DNA of 64,000 bases from Bryoerythrophyllum caledonicum (lineage: Eukaryota > Streptophyta > Bryopsida > Pottiales > Pottiaceae): positions 21,567,022-21,631,021 of the forward strand of contig OZ020524.1 of assembly GCA_963971425.1 (NCBI GenBank). The letters run 5' to 3'. The notes under the pieces are model-generated. The model was not told the DNA's origin, did no database searches, and was given only the letters and a program-made list of their open reading frames with translations. A program made the translations under genes and the position numbers. Position 1 is the first letter of the stretch; each line of letters opens with the position of its first letter. Shown here piece by piece: positions 57,638-64,000 of the stretch.

Positions 57638-59718
57638 CTACGGAGTTACTTGGTTCCGCCTCCTACTGCTACGGCGGGAAGGGGTAACCTCTGCTGGTGC
57701 GGTGCCGGCTTCGGATTGCGCCGGAATGGCTGCTGGTGGCTCCTGTAAGGTGGTCGGCGTCGGCATCCCTGGTCCGGATGGTGCATCTGCGCGGTCTTTG
57801 ACGTCCGGAAGGTCGCGGAAGCTACCACTGGGGCTGACCACCATGGGTGTCGCTGCCGAGCTTCCGGGTAAAGGGTCCGTCACCGGTGGCCCCGGAGAGG
57901 AGACTCTGAGGGAATTCGGAAGGGCAAGGGCGGTACTATATGACTCCCTGGCACCTCTTCCAACTTCTGCATACTCTCCGTGCTTGGGAAGGCCACCCCA
58001 TTCCAACTCGTAGGAGAGCTGAAATCCGGCGTTCCCACGAGGTCATTGAACTGTCTGGTGAGCGACTTCGGTGTTCCAGCTGTAGGTCTGGGTGAAGAGC
58101 CGGCCGGAGGTTGGGGTAAGGAAGTAGCTGCCGGTCCGGATGGGGATCCGGACGGACCTGCAGGAGTTCCGGACGGTCCAGCCGTGTCTGGAGCAGGTGG
58201 AGCCGGAAATGGAGGTGGAGGTTCTGGTACTGTTGAGGTGGCCGCCACGAGATCCCTCGCTAGCTCTTGCATCTTGGACCAGGTGCTCTCCATTTTCCGG
58301 CTGTGATCTACCAGGAACCGGATAACCTGCCCCCTGTTGAGCTTCTCGTTCTTCTCTAAGCTCTCCGTGTAAAGCAACGCCCAGTTGACCGTATCCACCG
58401 GAAAATCCAACGTTGTGCGGATATCGGTCAGTGTCTGTGAAGCTGCCCGGACCTTCGTTTCTGCCACCACTCGGGCATGCTGTGCTGCATCCCGTGCAGC
58501 TTCCGCCTGCTAGACCTGACCCCAGAGCCGGGTGTTGATCTTGGTTATGGTGGCGTTCTCCTGCTCCAATCTTGTGACGGAATCGTGCTTCTCCTTCATC
58601 TCTCTGAGCTGGGCAATGAGGTGAGTGGTGTCCTCCAGTCCTACTGCCTCTAGGACGGCCATGATCATGGCGTGCCTCTCCCGGATTTCTCCTTCCTGAA
58701 TTCTGGTCCGCCATACAATGTGTCTGCAGAGCTCGTGAACGTCCACCGGTATGTCTCCAGTGATGGCCGGAACAAATGTGGGTCCTGGCTCGGATCCGGT
58801 CGTGAATTGGTCGTCTTCCGGTACCGTTTCTGGTGCAGTTGGCGGTGCTGCGGTTGGTGGTGCTGCGGGTGGGCTCTGAGCCAGAATTGTTGACAAAGGC
58901 CGGCATGCTTCGGGGGTTTCCGGAGTCCTCTGCACCGAACAACTCCGCTTCCGGTTCGGTCTTCGAAGTATGAGGGGGGATGATGACTTCTCCGTGTCAG
59001 CGATCGTCGATTCATCCGGTTCCTCATCTGTTTCCATCCCTCCGTATGAGTGAATGGTGAGCAGGCTATCGTACTCGGCTTGCTCATCCGGACTCAACAT
59101 CTTCTGCTTGGCGTACATATGAGCCAGGTACGTGGAAAGGGGGGATTGGGTCTTCCGGGCTTTCGGCAGGTTCTTCACCATCCTATCGATCTGCTCGTCC
59201 ATGATGGCCGCCCAGTCGATGGACAACTTTCCTCTCATCGAGTCCAGGATTAGTGTAGCTAGCTTGGCCACTATCCGTTTCGGCTTCTCGGGATGGAAAA
59301 TAGGGTTGAAGAATGCCATTACTAACCTGGCGTCCAGATCGGTGAGGTCGCCGAGGACATACCCATCTTTAGGGTTAGCCTTCGCGCGAAACTCGCCCTT
59401 CAGGATGGCGTCGTCACGTTCCGCTACCTTGATCATCCGTGCCCGGAACTCGTAGGTGTCTTTCCAGAGTGCCGTGGTCCAGACCTCCGGATGCGCCCTG
59501 ATCTTCTGCGCGTACTGGCTTGGTGGCTCTCCCAGGAGCTCCGTCATCATCGTTTCGCTCTAGAAGGCCCATGGTGTCGCTAGCAGACCTTCACAACCCA
59601 TGATCTCGAGGAAGCTCTCTAAAACCCGGCAGGTCTCGACCGGCTTCGGAATCTCCGGAGTCACCTTCTACAGTACTAGGGTTTCGGTAGCCGGAGCCTT
59701 GCCCTTCTTGCCCGCCAT
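57638..59718 (-). pseudogene. ORF of element E, several stops and one frameshift
   Basis: Homolog of the D ORF. In-frame TAGs lie at 59668-59670, 59561-59563 and 58510-58512, at places where D keeps Gln, Gln and Arg. A one-base loss near 57900 shifts the Pro/Ser-rich tail relative to D. At the D stop position E keeps Gln. Comparing the two shows that their common source had the full frame. Confidence 0.65.
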
Positions 59719-60204
59719 CCGTGCCCACCTCTCCGTGAACTTGCGCCTCGCAATGGTGTTTAGAAATCCTGCACGCACTGACCTCACCAAGTCTCTCGTG
59801 CTAACCTAATTTTGAGCTACCGTCCTACACAAAGACCGGATTCGAAACCCTAAGATAATGCGAGGAGCGGAAAGAGAAGAAGCCTGCTAGAAACCCTAAA
59901 AGATTGGCACAGAGGACTGCCAGTCGCGTTTTGTATCTGACGCACTTATACGGAAAACCGGTATGCGTCATGATGGCATTTCCGGGTCCGGCTGTAACCG
60001 TCCTCCGGTTTTGCAACTTCCGGGAAGGGTGCTGTAACTACCTCCATTAGGGATTTCGGCGCAGCACTAAAATCTTATTCCGTTCTATGAACTACTTATG
60101 CTCTTATGGCTGACTAACTAGCTAATTTTTTTAATTTTCCTTTACTTTCTTCCGGATGTGGTATTAAGTTCCGGAAGTCAGTGGGAACGGCTTCCCACAA
60201 TAGC

Positions 60205-61280
60205 CGTGGGCTTCCCTGATCCCATCCAGTAAAGCAACTTTTTTTGGTCCCACCGGTGAAAGGTTTGAAGCAGATCCCGGATCTTACTCCACCTATCTAA
60301 CTTTGATATTCTACACCCTCCTAAAGCCTCTACTTACACTCAATCACATAGCACTCGACAAGCCACAACCTTGCACATCCTAGCAAAGACTCACTAGGAA
60401 GACTCAACCCTCTCCACCTCTACTCAGGATTGCTAGGGCGTGAGCTATGAGCCATGAGTGATGAGCGGTGAGCTATGAGCAGTGATAGTTACAAAAAAAT
60501 ACCCTATTTTTTTTAGTGTATAATGGAGAATCGAGGAAAAATAGCAGTATGAAAGTCTGTATCCGTGGAAAATTTGAACAACCTATATATGATGTAATGC
60601 CTATGCTTCTAATTTCAATGTGTTAGTATCTATTCTCATTTTAGTCTCACATTGGTCCCCGTATTTTGACAACTCTTTTTAGTACTATCAATTATAAGGT
60701 GATGTGATATATGTTTTTACCATTTCATCCTTGTATTTTTGAATATACTTGTTACTTATTTTTTCTATAATTATGGCCTTGCCTTTTATGATATAAAACA
60801 ATTTGATAAAAAATTCAATTATACATTATTGTTTATTCTTTCCAAAAAAAAATTTGTTGCGTTCATGAAATTATCTATTTCTCTCTAACCTTTATCATTT
60901 TTTAAAATACAATCATTGGTATAAATTTCTACTGCTTTGACTTACGTCTATATTAATTGTAGTATTCCCAGAGTCTATGAAATTTGATACTAACAGAATG
61001 CTCTCTAGAGTTCACAAACTAATCACGTAACTTATTTTTTATTATAAATTATGATATTTGCTATTTATCTTTCACAAGCTATGCTAATATCTATTGAAAA
61101 AATAAACTGTAGAGAATAAAATGGATAATATAATGAATACACGTTACAAGTTTGAAGTTAAGAAGACAATAAAAACAAGAAATTGAGTACTAAAAATGAA
61201 AGGAGTTCTGCAATGTAATAGACACGTACAAAGTGAACTAAGAAAATTTAGAAATGAAGAAGTACATGACAATAGCAAAA
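60205..61280. other. AT-rich non-coding DNA
   Basis: A short tandem repeat of GAGCTATGAGCNNTGAGTGAT type lies at 60430-60487. The rest is AT-rich without a recognised feature. Confidence 0.45.
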
Positions 61281-61494
61281 TTAGAAAGTAGAATTAAAAC
61301 TATCATCACTATCCTCCCTAGCCTCAATCGCTTCAATGTCCACAAATTGAACAATACGGGGGTCATAACGAGGAGTCTCTGACGATGGACTAATAGATGG
61401 TAAAGTAGCTAATAATTGAGCTAAGTCTTCTATATGCGAAGGAAGTAGAAACGCTTTAGGAGGTGATTCGGCGTCCGCCATCAATCTACAATGA
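61281..61494 (-). other. Possible extra 3' exon of the methyltransferase-like gene
   Basis: After an acceptor-like CATTGTAG, a frame starting MADAESPPKAFLLP runs 65 codons to an acidic end. A GTAAGT donor lies just after the stop of the preceding exon, so it may be an alternative or lost continuation. No domain recognised. Confidence 0.35.
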
Positions 61495-61580
61495 ATCAAA
61501 CATTAATGTCAACGCTGAACATTAAAATATTTAAAGAATGCAAGGAAAAAATAATTCACAACTTACTTACTTAAACGGTT

Positions 61581-63596
61581 TTATTTTGCAACATGACAAA
61601 TAGGAATGTCATCCTCCTCCAAGTCAATATCCGCTTGCAAAGACACAACAGTCTCTACCGATGGTGGCACATCTCGAAGTGGTGCAAGGATCGCCTCAAA
61701 AATAGCAGGATCCGCCTCAAAAGCAACCAAAATTCAAATGGCGACTTGAGCGGCGGCAAGCGTGAATCGAGGCTCCTAAATTTAAAAGGAACATATTAAT
61801 GAAACTCTATATCATCAAGGATTTAAACATCAAACGTATCAAAATTACCTGTAGAAGCATAGGCATCAAGAATGACACCACCTGGCTTGGTTAGAGCTTG
61901 AATAAGAATTTGCAATAAAATTGGATCTTTCTCCTGACCTCCTCTCCAAGGAACAATTCCATTCATGATTTGTGATGCTTCTTATACAAAGTTGAAGAGA
62001 ACATCATCCTCGCCAAGGTTGGTAGTGCCATCCAACAGTGGTTGGTCTTGTTGAAAGGAGAACTCAGAACTTGATGGTTGCAAATTATGAATAAGGAGGA
62101 GGATGCGAAAACGTCGTGTCTACCCAAAAACAATAGTGTTGTTAAAATAAATATGTGAGAAAATAACATTATAGAAAGAGTAGAGATAGGGAAACACACC
62201 GAGATTGACTGGTTTGTTGGAGATGTCAATTGGAGCTCATTGATGCCCCACCAATCTTTGATGATTTTGAAGTCATAAGTCTTTGCATATGTACGTACGT
62301 CTGCTCGAATGGTCATTGACTCAGGCATAAAGATAAGTAAAGATGCATGAATTTGCAAGTAGTAATGAGCAAATTCGAAGATAGCTTCTAGTTCAGACAC
62401 ATTATACGTATTCCATTGCGGAATGTCATTCGTAAGAGATGAAATCTTCGGAACCGATAAACCTTCGGGAATGTCAATAATGATGAGATCAAATCCATCA
62501 TGAGGGCACGATTTTGATCGCACCTGAGTTCCTCGACCCTTTCCAACCTATACATATAAAATATAACAAACATTAATTATCCACTCCAAAAAATTATCTC
62601 TTAAGAAGGCAATAAACCACTAAAAAAATTATAACAAATTACATATTAGTTATACCAATGTAAATGATTATAAATAAAGCTACATACCGTTGAAACGAAA
62701 TCATGCATCTTCTTCATAAGAGGATGATCGCTCCCAGATTCCATCAATGTGAAAATTGAAGTATTTTCAACAAGAGTTTTTGTCGAAGAAACCATGGAGG
62801 AAGAAGCAATATACGTTGCATTGACATTTTCTTGGCCTGAATATTAGTCTGATAAACTTCGATGGCATTGGTGACTTGAGAAGGAATTGATGAATTTACT
62901 AAATTCAATAAATTAGGTGGGGCAATCACCCCACTGCCATCTACAGGAATAATAGTCGCAGTTGAAGTCTGAGTTACCTTTGAAGCTTCAGATGCCTTGG
63001 ATGACTTTGTTGCCTTTGTAGCCTTTGTTGTTGTTGTTGAATCTGTTGCCTTTCTCTTCCCTTTCTGAGCTGTTACTAGTGCCGCAGCAACTTCGGAGGC
63101 ATCCAATACATCATCTACATCGTCTTCAGGTACAATAGAAGAGACCTTGGCTTTTAATTCTACCTTCTCTTCTTCCTCCTCTGCAGGACAAAACGCATGT
63201 GGACAATCTAGGTACCATGCTCCATTATGTAAATGAGCAAGACTCCACTTTTGAATCTGCATAGGAGTGTAGATACAAAGCGGAGACGCCTTGTCTATCC
63301 AAGATGATAAAAACGGTGGTAAAGATTGTGGAAGTATGGCCTTCTTGGCCACCAACTCCCTACGTAGATATCTACACAAAAAAAATCAATAAAAAATTAG
63401 TCCTTATGAAATGAGATAACGTGAAATCAAATGTATAAGTTGATAATATTACCTAAATAAGACACGCTTGATAGCTAGAATACCAGTCGCCATATCAACG
63501 AGTTTAGATGATTTTGTGAAGAGGGTATCAGCTTTAAAAAAGGAATGAAAGCCTTCTCCTAAATTGCAATCCTCCAACGCTCCACGTATTCACCCA
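61581..63596 (-). pseudogene. Permuted adenine/cytosine-N-methyltransferase-like gene, five exons, decayed
   Basis: Exons by GT-AG logic: 63453-63596, 62688-63371, 62200-62547, 61849-62120, 61581-61775. Order of parts: N-terminal MGEYVERW; a WSLAHLHNGAWYLDCPHAFC block; acidic and Lys/Thr/Ser-rich linker; FDLIIIDIPEG, where DIPE stands at the DPPY (motif IV) position; FKIIKDWWGINELQL; then ILIQALTKPGGVILDAYASTG, a motif-I-like AdoMet-binding loop; and LVAFEADPAIFEAIL as the acidic-loop strand. Motif IV before motif I is the permuted order of some DNA amino-methyltransferases. Damage: frame changes near 63558 and 62830, TAA at 61982-61984, and one base shift near 61720. Such genes can be transposon cargo, but no element ends were found. 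Confidence 0.6.
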
Positions 63597-64000
63597 TCCT
63601 CAAAATTCCAGGTGATGCCTCCTGTGAGCCAAATAAACCACCCCCTAATGGGTGGCTTACCTTGAACACAAGATCCTACATATGGGATGCAGCCCCTAGT
63701 GCAAACATACTTTAACCCTTCAAACAAGCATGGTGCCCCCAGGCGTGCTCACTTAAGAGGGTTCGTTGATAATTAGTGACGTGGTGGCTGAATTCAGCCT
63801 TAGGTTGAGCCCAACCTTTAGACAAGCGTAAATTCCGCCTCAAAGCTCCGTTTCCAATGTTTTAAAGCTCCATTAGGTTCAATTTCGCCTTGTGAACTTG
63901 ATTAGCACCTTAACCACCAGTTCCAGGCCCAAGTGCGACCTTGACAGCAGCAACCAGCAGACAGGCTCCCCTTTTTATGATAAAAGTTCAATTCTTCATT
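63597..64000 (-). promoter_or_regulatory. Upstream region of the methyltransferase-like gene
   Basis: On the minus strand a TATA-like ATCATAAAAAGGGG lies at about 63969-63982. The intervening DNA shows no gene; CCTCAAAGCTCCGTTTCC and TTTTAAAGCTCC form a short imperfect repeat. Confidence 0.35.

Larger units (their letters stand above)
56375..60199. mobile_element. TG...CA element E (same family as D), 3.8 kb, TSD ATAGC
   Basis: Starts TGTTGCAGT, ends GGCTTCCCACA, flanked by ATAGC (56370-56374 and 60200-60204). It is collinear with D along its whole length, with small indels such as an extra CCCACT-rich block near 56745. Confidence 0.88.

Noticed and set aside
29043..60199. Segmental duplication to explain the similarity of 29043-32896 and 56375-60199
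   Set aside because: Each copy has its own 5-bp target-site duplication and the similarity stops exactly at TG and CA, so they are separate insertions.

Overview
This window is repeat-dense nuclear DNA from a plant (streptophyte). The evidence is GT-AG introns, a CACTA element, hAT-type transposases with BED finger, DUF659-like core and C-terminal dimerisation motif, TG...CA elements with 5-bp target-site duplications (TSDs), and a Ty3/Gypsy integrase remnant. Which plant lineage it is cannot be decided from the sequence. I see no rRNA or tRNA gene and no clear housekeeping gene. Almost everything is a transposable element, element cargo, or a gene broken by elements. A 200-N gap lies at 2860-3059.

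The central object is a 23.2-kb hAT-superfamily transposon at 22605-45811. It has CAGGGTTGTCTAT inverted termini and an 8-bp TSD, CTCATTAT. From left to right it carries a protein-kinase-like gene (-), a RING-H2/coiled-coil gene (+), a second RING-H2/coiled-coil gene (-), and the hAT transposase (-). Each gene has a TATA box directly beside a GC-rich minisatellite. The kinase gene and the first RING gene share one minisatellite as a divergent promoter. The two RING genes also share a roughly 200-bp conserved leader. Relatives of the cargo and promoters at 1-3161, 3243-13534 and 52205-52458 suggest that older giant elements of the same kind surround it.

Nesting. An ancestral gene of about 3 kb, here called the split gene, runs on the + strand from 14127 to 51994. 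It was cut by three insertions: an LTR-like element (15763-21351, TSD CAAAG) that itself contains another (16719-19350, TSD CGGTG); the giant hAT (22605-45811); and a CACTA element (46020-51640, TSD TCA). Removing each insertion with one TSD copy restores reading frame and splice sites across every junction. Inside the giant hAT, a 3.85-kb TG...CA element (29043-32896, TSD GATAT) interrupts the first RING gene near its 3' end. A second copy lies at 56375-60199 (TSD ATAGC). A third LTR-like copy of the first family is at 5753-8351 (TSD AGTAT).

Layout: 1-3161, right part of another giant hAT; 3162-13534, RING pseudogenes, a dispersed repeat and a hAT pseudogene with nine stops but no frameshift; 14127-51994, the split gene with its insertions; 52205-53732, a hAT right end abutting a truncated relative of the 3.85-kb element; 54560-55500, decayed Ty3/Gypsy integrase with a PHD finger; 56375-60199, second 3.85-kb element; 61581-63596, a five-exon methyltransferase-like pseudogene with motifs in permuted order. 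Where broken genes can be compared with paralogs, most premature stops replace Gln, Trp or Arg codons, as expected from cytosine deamination.
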